This document shows positions 8,167 through 15,901 of a stretch of DNA of 64,000 bases, one piece after another. Both the position numbers and the translations under genes were made by a program. The notes under the pieces were generated by a model. The model saw only the letters and a list, made by a program, of their open reading frames with translations, searched no databases and had not been told where the DNA came from. This stretch comes from JADJOM01 sp963817435 (lineage in GTDB: Bacteria > Gemmatimonadota > Gemmatimonadetes > Gemmatimonadales > GWC2-71-9), in contig CAWFNY010000002.1 of the NCBI GenBank assembly GCA_963817435.1, positions 558,001 to 622,000 of the forward strand, written 5' to 3'. Each line of letters starts with the position of its first letter. Positions within the stretch are counted from its first letter, which is position 1.

Positions 8167-9906
8167 CTAGCGGGGAATCGTCAGGCGATCCCCGGTCTTC
8201 AGCACCGACCTCACCGTCAGTCCGTTCGCATCTCGGAGTGCCGAAAGGCTCACCCGGTATTTCGCGGCGATTCCCGAGAGCGTTTCTCCGCGCCGAACGA
8301 CATGGGCCTTGCCGGCCTCCGTCGAGGCCGGCGAGGTGTCTCGCGCCGGCAACGGGGCGGTTGGGGCCGGCACGCGGATAATCTGACCGGCGCGTAGGAT
8401 CTCGCCGCGGGTGATCGCGTTGAGGCTTCGCAGACGCTCGACCGAGGTGTCGTACTTGCCCGCAATCGTCGATAGCGACTCCCCGCTGCGCACCCGGTAG
8501 CGAATCGTCGTCGACCCGACGGCAGAGGCCCGGGCGCTCCGGGTGACCGGAGCGCTCGCCCGTTCCACCACGGTCGGCACAAAGCTTGTCGGGATCATCA
8601 GGTGTGTCCCGGGGCGCATCCTCGTCAGCCGGACGCCGGGGTTGGCGTCACCGATCAGCCGCGTGGAAACATGGTAGAGCCGGGCGATGCTGGACAGCGT
8701 CTGTCCCCGGCTCACGGTATGATCGACGAACGAGACCCGATCCTTGGGTGCGAGCGCGGCGTACCGGGAGGTCACGAGTTCCGCGCTGCCGGCAGGCAGC
8801 CGCACGAGTGAGCTCTGGCGGGGCGGCGTGACCAGACGGACGAACTGCGGATTGAGTTCGCGCATGGCGGCGACGGAGGTGTCTGCAAGCCGGGCCAGCA
8901 CGTCCAATCCCGTCGCGTCCGGCACCACGATCGAATCGTAACTCAACGGGGCAACACCGACGGTCTTCTCGAATCCGTACTTCTCCGGCTGCTTGGCGAT
9001 CAGGGCGGCGGCAATCAGCTTGGGGACGTAGTCTTTCGTCTCCCGACGCAGGAACCGGGTGTCGTAGAGGCGAAAGAACGCCGCGTCCGGGTTCTCTTCC
9101 TCCTCGTCGTCATCTCCGATCCGCCGCAGTCCACGGCCGACCTTTCCCGCACCCGCATTGTATGCCGCCGCGGCAAGATACATCGAGCCGAAGCGATCAC
9201 GCAGGTCGGCCAGATGGCGTGCCGCCGCGTCGGTCGCGCGGATCGGATCGCGGCGTTCATCCACCCAGGAGTCGATGCGCAGTCCGTACAGCTTCCCGGT
9301 GCCCTTCATGAACTGCCACATGCCCGTCGCGCGGGCGCGGCTGACGGCGCTGTTCGAATACCCGCTCTCGATCAGTGCCAGATAGACCATGTCCTCCGGG
9401 ACGCCGTTCTCCCGGAGCTTGGCGCGGATCATCGGCTCGAATCGGGGCATACGCTGCAACCAGATCGCAAAGCGGTCCCGAGCGGGCCCCTGGAAGAAGT
9501 CCAGATAGTACTGGACCCGTGCGTGCGATCCGTAGGTCGACACGTCGATATCGTAGGTAACCTCGGGGGTGGCCGCCCCGTTGGCACCGCCCGGGACCGC
9601 GTCCGCCGCCCCATCCTCGTTGCCGGAGTCCTGAGGCTCAGGATGCGCGGTGGCCAGCTGCTCGAGAATGGCGGCGTCGGCGGCCGAGTCGGGATCCACC
9701 GGGCGGACAGAGTCGGCGGCGGCGGCACTTGAAGCGAGGCGCCGGGCCCCATGGGTAGTGTCGGGGGTGGCCGGGGTCTGCACCGAGGGAGCAGCCGTGT
9801 CCCCTTGCGCCAGCACGGGGGCCGTCGCGGGAGACGGGGCCGCCTTCGGTGCACCGCTGCACCCCGCCGCGACCCCGAGAAGGGCCAGTAGACGCACATG
9901 CCTCAT
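8167..9906 (-). CDS. mltD: MltD-like membrane-bound lytic transglycosylase with LysM repeats
   Basis: A 579-residue predicted lipoprotein (signal ending LLGVAAGCSG). After a low-complexity Ala/Pro/Asp linker comes an SLT domain with LIESGYSNSAVSRARATGMWQF (catalytic glutamate) and LAAAAYNAGAGKVGRGLRRIG, followed by the MltD-specific YVPKLIAAALIAKQPEKYGF segment. Three LysM modules follow, recognisable by VSRGQTLSSIARLYHVS, VRSGESLSTIAGKYDTS and VRRGETLSGIAAKYRVS, which bind glycan strands. The ATG at 9906 is used because it opens the signal peptide; the frame is open for another 174 codons upstream, with unlike composition. Convergent with the SLT protein above. Confidence 0.92.
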   Translation of the reverse strand: MRHVRLLALLGVAAGCSGAPKAAPSPATAPVLAQGDTAAPSVQTPATPDTTHGARRLASSAAAADSVRPVDPDSAADAAILEQLATAHPEPQDSGNEDGAADAVPGGANGAATPEVTYDIDVSTYGSHARVQYYLDFFQGPARDRFAIWLQRMPRFEPMIRAKLRENGVPEDMVYLALIESGYSNSAVSRARATGMWQFMKGTGKLYGLRIDSWVDERRDPIRATDAAARHLADLRDRFGSMYLAAAAYNAGAGKVGRGLRRIGDDDEEEENPDAAFFRLYDTRFLRRETKDYVPKLIAAALIAKQPEKYGFEKTVGVAPLSYDSIVVPDATGLDVLARLADTSVAAMRELNPQFVRLVTPPRQSSLVRLPAGSAELVTSRYAALAPKDRVSFVDHTVSRGQTLSSIARLYHVSTRLIGDANPGVRLTRMRPGTHLMIPTSFVPTVVERASAPVTRSARASAVGSTTIRYRVRSGESLSTIAGKYDTSVERLRSLNAITRGEILRAGQIIRVPAPTAPLPARDTSPASTEAGKAHVVRRGETLSGIAAKYRVSLSALRDANGLTVRSVLKTGDRLTIPR

Positions 9907-10096
9907 GGAAAAGCTGCCTGCCTTTCGATGGCGCCGGGGTAGGCCCGTTCGCGATCCTGGTGTATCCTGGGGGAGCCGCCAGCGCGGGTCGACGACCCGC
10001 CTGAACCACGCGTCTGATTGAGTGCAAAATCCCTGCGAGCAGGGAAAAAGAAAACCCCCGCTTCGGTCGATCTTCGGATTGGTGAAGCAAAAAACC

Positions 10097-10124
10097 GCCC
10101 GGACCACATGGCGGCGGACCGGGC
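10097..10124 (-). terminator. Intrinsic terminator of the LeuA-like gene
   Basis: On the minus strand a GCCCGG/CCGGGC stem with a 16-nt loop is followed by GG and six T residues (10089-10094). A small hairpin at 10030-10044 (TCCCTG/CAGGGA) with flanking A/T tracts lies further downstream. Confidence 0.6.
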
Positions 10125-10169
10125 TTTTCTCAAGATGCGCTGCAGCTTGCGTGAGTCGCCGACCTTCCG

Positions 10170-10592
10170 TCAGCGCATGTAGAAACGGTTGCCGAGGATG
10201 CGGTTGGTCGCGTTCAGGACAGCGAGGGCGGCACCCCGCGTCGGATCGGCGTCGTCGGTGAGGAAGCAGCCGACCAGCCGGTGGGTCTCGTTCTGATCCG
10301 GAATCGCCATCGACACGATCACGACGTTGGAGTCGAAGGCGCGCACGGCCTTGACCCCGAGGAGTTCGAACTTGATCTCTCCCTTCACCGCCTTGCCGAG
10401 CGCAATCACGCAGGCCTCGGCGGCGCACCGGAGTTCGCCAGCCTGCGACCCAAGGCCTTCGGATTCACCGACAAACTCGTTGACCTCCTGCCACGAAAGC
10501 ACCACCCGCGCGCGGCATCTGCCGTTAGGCAGCCGCTCGATGGCGAACTCGGCGAACTTCAGGCGGTCGGGAAAGCGAGGTTCAGCGGCCAT
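10170..10592 (-). CDS. Small protein resembling a free-standing LeuA regulatory (dimerisation) domain
   Basis: The 140-residue product starts at ATG 10592; the frame is open for 54 more codons upstream but that part overlaps the divergent gene. I do not recognise it with certainty. Its second half (about residues 55-135) has the order of elements seen in the allosteric domain of 2-isopropylmalate synthase: a helix with AAEACVIALGKAV, a strand pair FELLGVKAVRAFDSNVVIVSMA, and a final helix RGAALAVLNATNRIL. No catalytic TIM barrel is attached. It may be a ligand-binding or regulatory protein. Divergent from the beta-lactamase-like gene, with about 50 bp between starts. Confidence 0.65.
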   Translation of the reverse strand: MAAEPRFPDRLKFAEFAIERLPNGRCRARVVLSWQEVNEFVGESEGLGSQAGELRCAAEACVIALGKAVKGEIKFELLGVKAVRAFDSNVVIVSMAIPDQNETHRLVGCFLTDDADPTRGAALAVLNATNRILGNRFYMR

Positions 10593-10602
10593 GGTCAGCG
10601 GG

Positions 10603-10634
10603 TTGATGCACGCACTCGTACGAGCGAATAAGAT
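10603..10634 (+). promoter_or_regulatory. Candidate promoter for a leaderless beta-lactamase-like mRNA
   Basis: TAAGAT (10629-10634) lies 7 nt before ATG 10642. A TTGATG -35-like box is at 10603-10608, but the 20-bp spacer is long, so this is weaker than the tig and pstC cases. Confidence 0.35.
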
Positions 10635-10641
10635 GCCTCCA

Positions 10642-11544
10642 ATGCGAAACTTATGCCTTCTCTCACTCCTCGCCACCCTCGAGGTGGCGTCGCTGATGGC
10701 CCAGCAGACCGGCGGCCTTGAGGCCACCCTCCAGGCGCGGATTTCCCTCGACACTGCCGCCGTGGCAGTCGCCTATTACGATCCGGTGACCCACGACACA
10801 CTCCTTGTCAACGGGCTCAAGCGGTACCACGCCGCCAGCACGATGAAGATCCCGGTGCTCATCGAGCTCGCCCGCCGAATCGATGCCGGAGCACTCAGCT
10901 GGACCCAGATGATTCCGGTACGAAACAGCTTCCGCTCGCTGGTGGACGGCTCGCCGTTCACGCTGGATTCCGCCGATGATTCCGACTCGACCCTGTATCA
11001 GGAGACCGGGCACGACCAGTCCGTCGAGCGGCTGGCGCGCCTGATGATCGTGCGCAGCAGTAATCTGGCAACCAACATCCTCATGGAGCGTCTGGAGCCC
11101 AGCCGGGTCACCGCCACGGCTCACGCCCTCGGCGCCGATTCGATCCAGGTCCTGCGAGGAGTGGAGGACGACAAGGCGTTCGCCCAGGGACTCAACAACA
11201 CCACGACGGCCAGAGATCTCGCGCTGCTCCTCAGCGCCATCGCCCGCGGCCAGGCGGCTTCCCGCGACCAGACCGCACGAATGGTGGACTTCCTGCTCGG
11301 CCAGGAGTTCAATGAGGGAATCCCCGCGGGCCTCCCCGCCGGCGTGCGGGTGGCCCACAAGACTGGAGAGATCACGGCCATCTCACACGACGCCGCGATC
11401 ATCTATCCGCCGGGCCGGGGACCCTATGTTCTGGTGGTCTTGACGAAGGGTTTCGCTGACCCCCACCAGGCATACCGGCTGATGGCAGATCTTTCCGGGT
11501 TGGTCTATCGCTGGGCTACCCGGCGCCCGGACCCACACGAATAG
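10642..11544 (+). CDS. Class A beta-lactamase-like serine hydrolase
   Basis: A 300-residue exported protein with signal peptide MRNLCLLSLLATLEVASLMA. The three serine-hydrolase motifs are present: AASTMKIPV (SxxK, nucleophile serine and general-base lysine), VRSSNLATN (SxN) and AHKTGEI (KTG). In the omega-loop position GVEDDKAFAQGLNNTTTARD supplies a possible Glu, but the usual ExxLN spacing is not clear, so beta-lactamase activity is not assured. It could be a penicillin-binding esterase. Start 10642 is preferred over 10633 because of the -10 box 7 nt upstream; no ribosome-binding site is seen for either. Confidence 0.8.
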   Translation: MRNLCLLSLLATLEVASLMAQQTGGLEATLQARISLDTAAVAVAYYDPVTHDTLLVNGLKRYHAASTMKIPVLIELARRIDAGALSWTQMIPVRNSFRSLVDGSPFTLDSADDSDSTLYQETGHDQSVERLARLMIVRSSNLATNILMERLEPSRVTATAHALGADSIQVLRGVEDDKAFAQGLNNTTTARDLALLLSAIARGQAASRDQTARMVDFLLGQEFNEGIPAGLPAGVRVAHKTGEITAISHDAAIIYPPGRGPYVLVVLTKGFADPHQAYRLMADLSGLVYRWATRRPDPHE

Positions 11545-11576
11545 CTCAGGGCGGGCGGACACCCATGACGGCTCCC

Positions 11577-11837
11577 CTAGGCGTCGGCCTGAACTGCCGG
11601 CTGGACGTGGCTCGCCACGACCGCGGCAACCCGAGCGTCCGAGAGCCGATCCGCCTGGGCGTACAGATCGGACCGGGACGATGACTGCAGGCCGGTGGCC
11701 GCCCAGAGGGGACGGCGGGCCTCACCGGCGCAGCGGCAGCTGAGCACGAGGCGCCAAGCGTGGGTGTTCGCCACCCGCTCCGCGACCGGAGCCACGGCCC
11801 ATCTCGTCTCACCGATGGTAATTTCTCTCCACGCCAT
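11577..11837 (-). CDS. Small conserved-looking hypothetical protein
   Basis: An 86-residue product beginning MAWREITIGETRWAV at ATG 11837 (a GTG at 11846 would add three residues). It has no signal peptide or membrane segment and one pair of cysteines (SCRCAGEARRP). It looks like a folded beta-rich N-terminus followed by a helical tail. I do not recognise the family. It sits between the convergent beta-lactamase-like gene and the pseudogene remnants; codon use is ordinary for this genome, which supports it being real. Confidence 0.5.
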   Translation of the reverse strand: MAWREITIGETRWAVAPVAERVANTHAWRLVLSCRCAGEARRPLWAATGLQSSSRSDLYAQADRLSDARVAAVVASHVQPAVQADA

Positions 11838-11894
11838 GGCACACACTCAGGGGGTAGGCAAGGGGCGCGAATGTGCGGCCCGGTCCCATACCTG

Positions 11895-12183
11895 TCAAGA
11901 GGCGTGCCGCGCCCGACGGCTGAGCATCCAGCGGGCCCCGAGGCTGAAACTGGCGAGGAGGAGCCCCGCCTCCCACTGCCCGGACCCGGGCCTCGTGACC
12001 AGCCGAGGCCGATCCCGAAAGCAGGGCATTGGCAGGCTGGACCTGGATCACCGTGCCGGGGCGGGTGCCGCGATCACCGTGGCGAGGGCACAGTCGGCCC
12101 AGCGGATGGCGGGGGGCCCGAAGGCGAACTAGAGCAGGCTGAATGGCGCGACCGGCAGGAGCCGTAACGTCAGCACCCGGCCG
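11895..12183 (-). pseudogene. Remnant of a VTT/DedA (TVP38/TMEM64-type) membrane protein
   Basis: Pieces of the C-terminal half of a VTT-domain membrane protein can be read on the minus strand in different frames. RVLTLRLLPVAPFSLL, an in-frame TAG, then FAFGPPAIRWADCALATVI match the typical LLRLxPxxPFxxLN...G...ATxxG motif; PGTVIQVQPANALLSG continues in a second frame, and LLLASFSLGARWMLSRRAR looks like the last membrane helix in a third. At least one stop and two frameshifts rule out a product. The N-terminal half is missing; in its place the oxidoreductase fragment adjoins directly. Confidence 0.6.
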
Positions 12184-12229
12184 AATCCGCGGCCACGGAG
12201 TTCCTGTCAAAGGCTGCAAGCCGAGGACC

Positions 12230-12518
12230 GAAGAATTCCCCCAGATCCGAACGCCCGAGACGTCGCGCAGTCCAGAACCCAGTGGACGCCTCCTGATTCG
12301 CACCCACGCTCGCCCAGCGGGTCCCATTCCCGAGTCCGAATGCGGCACGGGCGCCGGCGATCAGTGCCTCGCCCGGAATCCAGCCTTCCGCAGGCAGTCG
12401 CTGGCGAGGCGTTCCCGTTCCACGAGTGCCACGCGGGCGCCGAGGTCGGCGGTACCGGCCGCAGACAGAAGGCCGCCGTTCCCCCACCAATCGCGATCAG
12501 GTCGTACCATTCGGTCAC
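12230..12518 (-). pseudogene. Remnant of an FAD-dependent pyridine nucleotide-disulfide oxidoreductase (N-terminus)
   Basis: From GTG 12518 the minus strand reads VTEWYDLIAIGGGTAA, the FAD-binding GxGxxx motif of mercuric-reductase-like enzymes. After a frameshift it continues LLSAAGTADLGARVALVERERLASDC, and after another as EGWIPGEALIAGARAAFG, which corresponds to the usual GCVPSKALI region. The second redox cysteine has become Trp. Only about 90 of roughly 470 residues are represented, then the VTT fragment begins. These two families are often neighbours or fused, so a deletion inside a former VTT/oxidoreductase pair is the simplest explanation. Confidence 0.7.
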
Positions 12519-12583
12519 GGATGGTCTCCCGGGATTGGGAGTTCGTCCGAGCCGCTGACGAGGGGGCGCGCCCCGCACGCGAC

Positions 12584-12613
12584 GAGGGACCCGGCCCTGG
12601 GGCCGGGTCCCTC
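12584..12613. terminator. Terminator downstream of ilvE
   Basis: A perfect 13-bp stem GAGGGACCCGGCC/GGCCGGGTCCCTC with a CTGG loop, 27 bp beyond the ilvE stop on the minus strand. Confidence 0.8.
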
Positions 12614-12640
12614 GCGTCAGGATTCGTCAGGCAGTACAGC

Positions 12641-13495
12641 TCAGCCGCGAACCAGCTTCTGGAACCTCGCGCGGAGGTCCTTGGTGACGGGCCCCGCCTT
12701 CCCTGCACCGATCACCCGTCCATCCACCATCCGGATGGGGGCAACTTCGGCGGCGGTCCCGGTCAGGAAGGCCTCATCCGCCGTGTAGAGATCGTAGCGA
12801 TTGATGAGCGTCTCCACGAGGCGGTAGCCGGCGGCCGTCGCCAGCTCGATGATCACATCGCGGGTGACCCCTTTGAGCAATCCAGCGTGTACGGCGGGGG
12901 TGTAGATGACCCCCTTCTTGAGCACGAAGAGGTTCATGCCCGTCGCCTCGGCGATATGACCGCTCGCGTCGAGCATGATGGCGTCGTCGGCGCCGGCGTT
13001 GGTCGCTTCGACCTTGGCCAGAATATGGTTCAGGTAGTTGAGCGACTTCACGCGCGGGGAGAGCGCCTCCCGCTGATTGATCGGCGTGCCTGCGGTGACG
13101 AGCGTGAGCCCTTCCTCGTAGCGCTCGGCCGGCCAGATGGCGATGGTGTCGAAGATGATGATGACCGAGGGCACCGGGCATTTGCGCGGATCGAGGCCGA
13201 GGTCGCCGACCCCTCGGGTGACCACGTGCCGCAGGTAGCCCTCCTGCAGGCCGCTGCGCTTCACCCCCGCCTCCGTCACGGCGACCATCTCCTCCTGCGC
13301 CATCGGGACCTTCAGCATGATGGCCTGAGCGGAGTCATAGAGCCGACCGACGTGCTCGGCGAGCCTGAAGGTCCGGCCACCGTAGACCCTCATGCCCTCA
13401 AAGACACCGTCGCCATAGAGCAGGCCATGGTCGAAGACGGAGATCTTGGCGCTATCCTTATCGAGCCACTGTCCATCCAGGTAGATCAGGGTCAC
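12641..13495 (-). CDS. ilvE: Branched-chain amino acid aminotransferase (PLP class IV)
   Basis: The enzyme interconverts leucine, isoleucine and valine with their 2-oxo acids using glutamate/2-oxoglutarate and PLP. The 284-residue product begins at GTG 13495, preceded by AGAGGA. It shows VFDHGLLYGDGVFEGMRVYGGRTFRLAEH, the catalytic-lysine segment SPRVKSLNYLNHILAK, EATGMNLFVLKKG and the C-terminal ADEAFLTGTAAEVAPI. The frame stays open another 67 codons upstream to an ATG at 13696, but that extension (Ser/Pro/Ala-rich) is outside the family. D-amino-acid aminotransferase or ADC lyase are related alternatives; the EATGMN and TGTAAE motifs favour IlvE. Confidence 0.92.
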   Translation of the reverse strand: MTLIYLDGQWLDKDSAKISVFDHGLLYGDGVFEGMRVYGGRTFRLAEHVGRLYDSAQAIMLKVPMAQEEMVAVTEAGVKRSGLQEGYLRHVVTRGVGDLGLDPRKCPVPSVIIIFDTIAIWPAERYEEGLTLVTAGTPINQREALSPRVKSLNYLNHILAKVEATNAGADDAIMLDASGHIAEATGMNLFVLKKGVIYTPAVHAGLLKGVTRDVIIELATAAGYRLVETLINRYDLYTADEAFLTGTAAEVAPIRMVDGRVIGAGKAGPVTKDLRARFQKLVRG

Positions 13496-13834
13496 AACCG
13501 ATTCCTCTGCTGAACGTTCATGCGCGGGGTTCGCGCCCGAGGGCGGGAATGTCGCCGGGCGAGCGGCGAGGAGGAAGGGGTCGCTGCTCGGTGAGGCAGC
13601 GGCGGCGAATGCCTCGGCAGTTGTTGCTGGGGGAAGTGCCGCAATCAGCCTCAGACCTTCCGGTCTGCCGGGGCTGGATGGGAAACTGCTTGACATGATG
13701 CACCCTAATTAGCTATCAATGAATAACTTAGGCGTGAAGGCAAACGGCATAGTCTTTGCCAACTGCTGCCGACTCTACCGTGCGCGATCGCAGGGCTGTT
13801 CAGCGGGGGCGACTCCTCAACTCCAGAGATGGCC
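13496..13834. other. ilvE upstream region
   Basis: About 340 bp without a supported gene. It contains a 6-bp hairpin CAGACC-TTCC-GGTCTG (13652-13667) and an AT-rich patch (13703-13735) that could hold the ilvE promoter, which would give a leader of about 200 nt. No run of Leu/Ile/Val codons typical of an attenuator leader peptide is seen. Confidence 0.4.
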
Positions 13835-14417
13835 ATGACCAAGTCCAGGCTCTTGTTCGTCCTCGGCGCAGCCGCAGCGACCTTGTTCGGCTGCACCGCA
13901 GCCGAGCGAACCAACAACAACAACAATTCGGCCACCATCACGGTGACCCCGGTCCTCGACACCCTCACCGCCGGGACCCAGGGCAGCTGACCGCGACGGC
14001 GCGGGACGCCAATGGCACCGTCATCACCGGTGTGACCTTCACCTGGGGCAGCAACGCCACCGGCGTCGCGACTGTCGACCAGACGGGACTCGTCACGGCG
14101 GTCGCGGCCGGAAGCGCGACGATCACGGCTTCAGCCCAGGGGCAGTCGGGCTCCGCGACGATCGTGGTCACGAGCGGCGGTGGTGGCGGCCGACCGTCAG
14201 TCAGATCAGCGCCGGCAGCTCGCACACCTGCGGGCGACGACGGATGGTCTGGGTTATTGCTGGGGCGACAACACCGATCGGCAACTCGGCGACGACGCGA
14301 ACTCGTCCGGTAACACGAGGGTGGCAGTCAACGGGGGGCCACGCGAGCACCGGAAGCTTCGCCGCGGCGACTCTGGCGCACATCGCGATCCCCGCCAAGG
14401 TGATCGGCCAGCCCTGA
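13835..14417 (+). pseudogene. Frameshifted BIG2/RCC1-repeat lipoprotein
   Basis: ATG 13835 opens a lipoprotein signal (MTKSRLLFVLGAAAATLFGC) and a short Asn-rich linker, but the frame stops at a TGA just after TLTAGTQG. In the next frame it continues perfectly as QLTATARDANGTVITGVTF...GVATVDQTGLVTAVAAGSATIT, a bacterial Ig-like group 2 domain. After a glycine run another shift leads to ISAGSSHTCG, then to DGLGYCWGDNTDRQLGDD, the signature of an RCC1/BNR repeat. Normal members have many RCC1 repeats; here only one is left. At least two indels and a large 3' deletion make it a pseudogene. Confidence 0.8.
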
Positions 14418-14438
14418 TCGCCCACAACCACGAACATA

Positions 14439-14476
14439 AAGCCGGGCGCCCGCTCCGTGGAGCGGACGCCCGGCTT
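14439..14476. terminator. Terminator of tRNA-Lys
   Basis: A stem of 10 bp (AAGCCGGGCG/CGCCCGGCTT), one mismatch and 7 more bp; on the minus strand it is followed by TTTATG. Confidence 0.75.
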
Positions 14477-14514
14477 CTCGTTTGGGCGTTCCCCTGTAGA
14501 TTGGGGTGACCTGA

Positions 14515-14587
14515 TGAGGGCGGTGGGACTCGAACCCACTACCTAGAGATTAAAAGTCTCTTGCTCTACCCGTTGAGCTACGCCCCC
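14515..14587 (-). tRNA. tRNA-Lys (anticodon TTT)
   Basis: A 73-nt cloverleaf with acceptor GGGGGCG/CGCCCTC (one G-T pair), anticodon loop CTTTTAA (TTT), T arm GTTCGAGTC and discriminator A. CCA is not encoded. Confidence 0.97.
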
Positions 14588-14652
14588 GACGGCCCCAAAC
14601 GTGGGGCTCCCGCGAGCGAAACTCAAGGCCACACCCGCACTGGAGGCCCGCG

Positions 14653-15033
14653 ATGCGCACCTGCACTCCCCTGGTGCTTCTCGCCGTACTGCTGAGTGGA
14701 GCCGCCTCCCCGATCTGCGCCCAGAGCCCGGACGACGAGCGCTGGCAGATCACGACGGACAGCGGCGACTACATCTGGGACATCCGGCTGGTCCGGCTGG
14801 CTGGCGATTCGGTGATCTTCCGTCAGGCTGACACGCTGGGGAGCGTGAGCGTGGAGAAGGTCAAGGAGCTCCGGCTCATCCGCAAGTCCGAAATGCGACT
14901 CGGGGAAGCCGCCGCCGGGGCCATGAGCGCGCTGACCGGCAGCGACGATGAAATCTTCGATCTCACGACGCTCGATTACGCGGCCCGACTGCGCACCGTC
15001 CAGCAGATCTTCCTGATGCACCCGGTGAAGTAG
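14653..15033 (+). CDS. Secreted hypothetical protein
   Basis: A 126-residue product with GGAGG 6 nt before ATG 14653 and a clear signal peptide (LVLLAVLLSGAASPICA). The mature part begins with a strand-rich segment (WQITTDSGDYIWDIRLVRLAGDSVIF) and then a helical half with VEKVKELRLIRKSEMRLG. The combination 'describe effect of value on property' typical of small periplasmic beta-sandwich proteins is suggested but I cannot name a family. It stands alone between tRNA-Lys and bioD. Confidence 0.6.
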   Translation: MRTCTPLVLLAVLLSGAASPICAQSPDDERWQITTDSGDYIWDIRLVRLAGDSVIFRQADTLGSVSVEKVKELRLIRKSEMRLGEAAAGAMSALTGSDDEIFDLTTLDYAARLRTVQQIFLMHPVK

Positions 15034-15145
15034 CCAGGAGCGCGCCTGGAGACACCATCATCTGCTTGCCTCCGTCGTCGATCACCGGCACGGAGCTCAC
15101 TCACCTCGTTGATGCCATCGAAGACGGCATCTGGGAGACCTGTCC

Positions 15146-15901
15146 ATGGCACCTCCCCCCAGGAAGCGGCCTTCCCCTCCCCGCACCTCGCGCCCTTCGG
15201 CGGCAGCGCGTGAGGAGGCTCCCGTCGAAGCTGGCCCACCAATCACCCTCATCGTCGGAACGGACACCGGTGTGGGCAAGACCTGGATCACCTGCGCGCT
15301 GGCGCAGGCGCTCAAGGATGCGGGTCAGCAGGTCATCGCGGTCAAGCCGATCGAAACCGACTGCCTGGATCCGCCGAGGGTGGACGAAGATGGGATTCGG
15401 CTCGCGGCCGCGACCGGGCAGTCGGGACCGAGGCGCGCGCTGGTGCGCCTCCACGGGCAGGTGGCACCGGCCATCGCGGCCGACCAGGCTGGAATCACGG
15501 TCGACTATGATGATCTCGTGGCGCGCATCCGCGCACTGAGGACGCCGGGCACCCAGTTGCTGGTCGAAGGGGCGGGCGGCCTGCTGTCGCCCCTCACCTG
15601 GCACGACAACCACCTCGATCTGGCTCATAGCCTCGATGCGCGGGTACTGCTGATCGCGGCGGACCGGCTCGGCACGATCGGCCACACCCTGATGGCGCTC
15701 CGGGTCCTGCAGGCGGAGAAAGTGCCCGTGTTAGGCGTCGTCCTCAACCAGCCCGACGAGCCGGACGGCAGCACCAGCACCAACGCCGGGGCGCTCGCCC
15801 GGCTCAGCGAGAACACCCCGATCGTTACCGTGCCGAATCTGGACGACCCGGAGCGGGCGGCGCTGGCGGTCAAGGAAGTGGCGGGGTGGCTACTGCCGTA
15901 G
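15146..15901 (+). CDS. bioD: ATP-dependent dethiobiotin synthetase
   Basis: BioD forms the ureido ring of dethiobiotin from 7,8-diaminononanoate, CO2 and ATP. The 251-residue product has the P-loop GTDTGVGKT (residues 38-46), VKPIETDC with the substrate-contacting lysine, the EGAGGLLSPL motif and VLNQPD in the nucleotide-base region. A 30-residue Pro/Arg-rich N-terminal extension precedes the core, unusual for the family. No other bio gene is in the window. Its end overlaps the end of the convergent M1 peptidase gene by 12 bp. Confidence 0.92.
   Translation: MAPPPRKRPSPPRTSRPSAAAREEAPVEAGPPITLIVGTDTGVGKTWITCALAQALKDAGQQVIAVKPIETDCLDPPRVDEDGIRLAAATGQSGPRRALVRLHGQVAPAIAADQAGITVDYDDLVARIRALRTPGTQLLVEGAGGLLSPLTWHDNHLDLAHSLDARVLLIAADRLGTIGHTLMALRVLQAEKVPVLGVVLNQPDEPDGSTSTNAGALARLSENTPIVTVPNLDDPERAALAVKEVAGWLLP

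Noticed and set aside
12143..13513. 456-codon + strand frame opposite ilvE
   Set aside because: It is the antisense shadow of ilvE and of the pseudogenes, with no recognisable domain.
13496..13696. 67-residue N-terminal extension of IlvE
   Set aside because: Ser/Pro/Ala-rich and outside the family; GTG 13495 has a good AGAGGA site.
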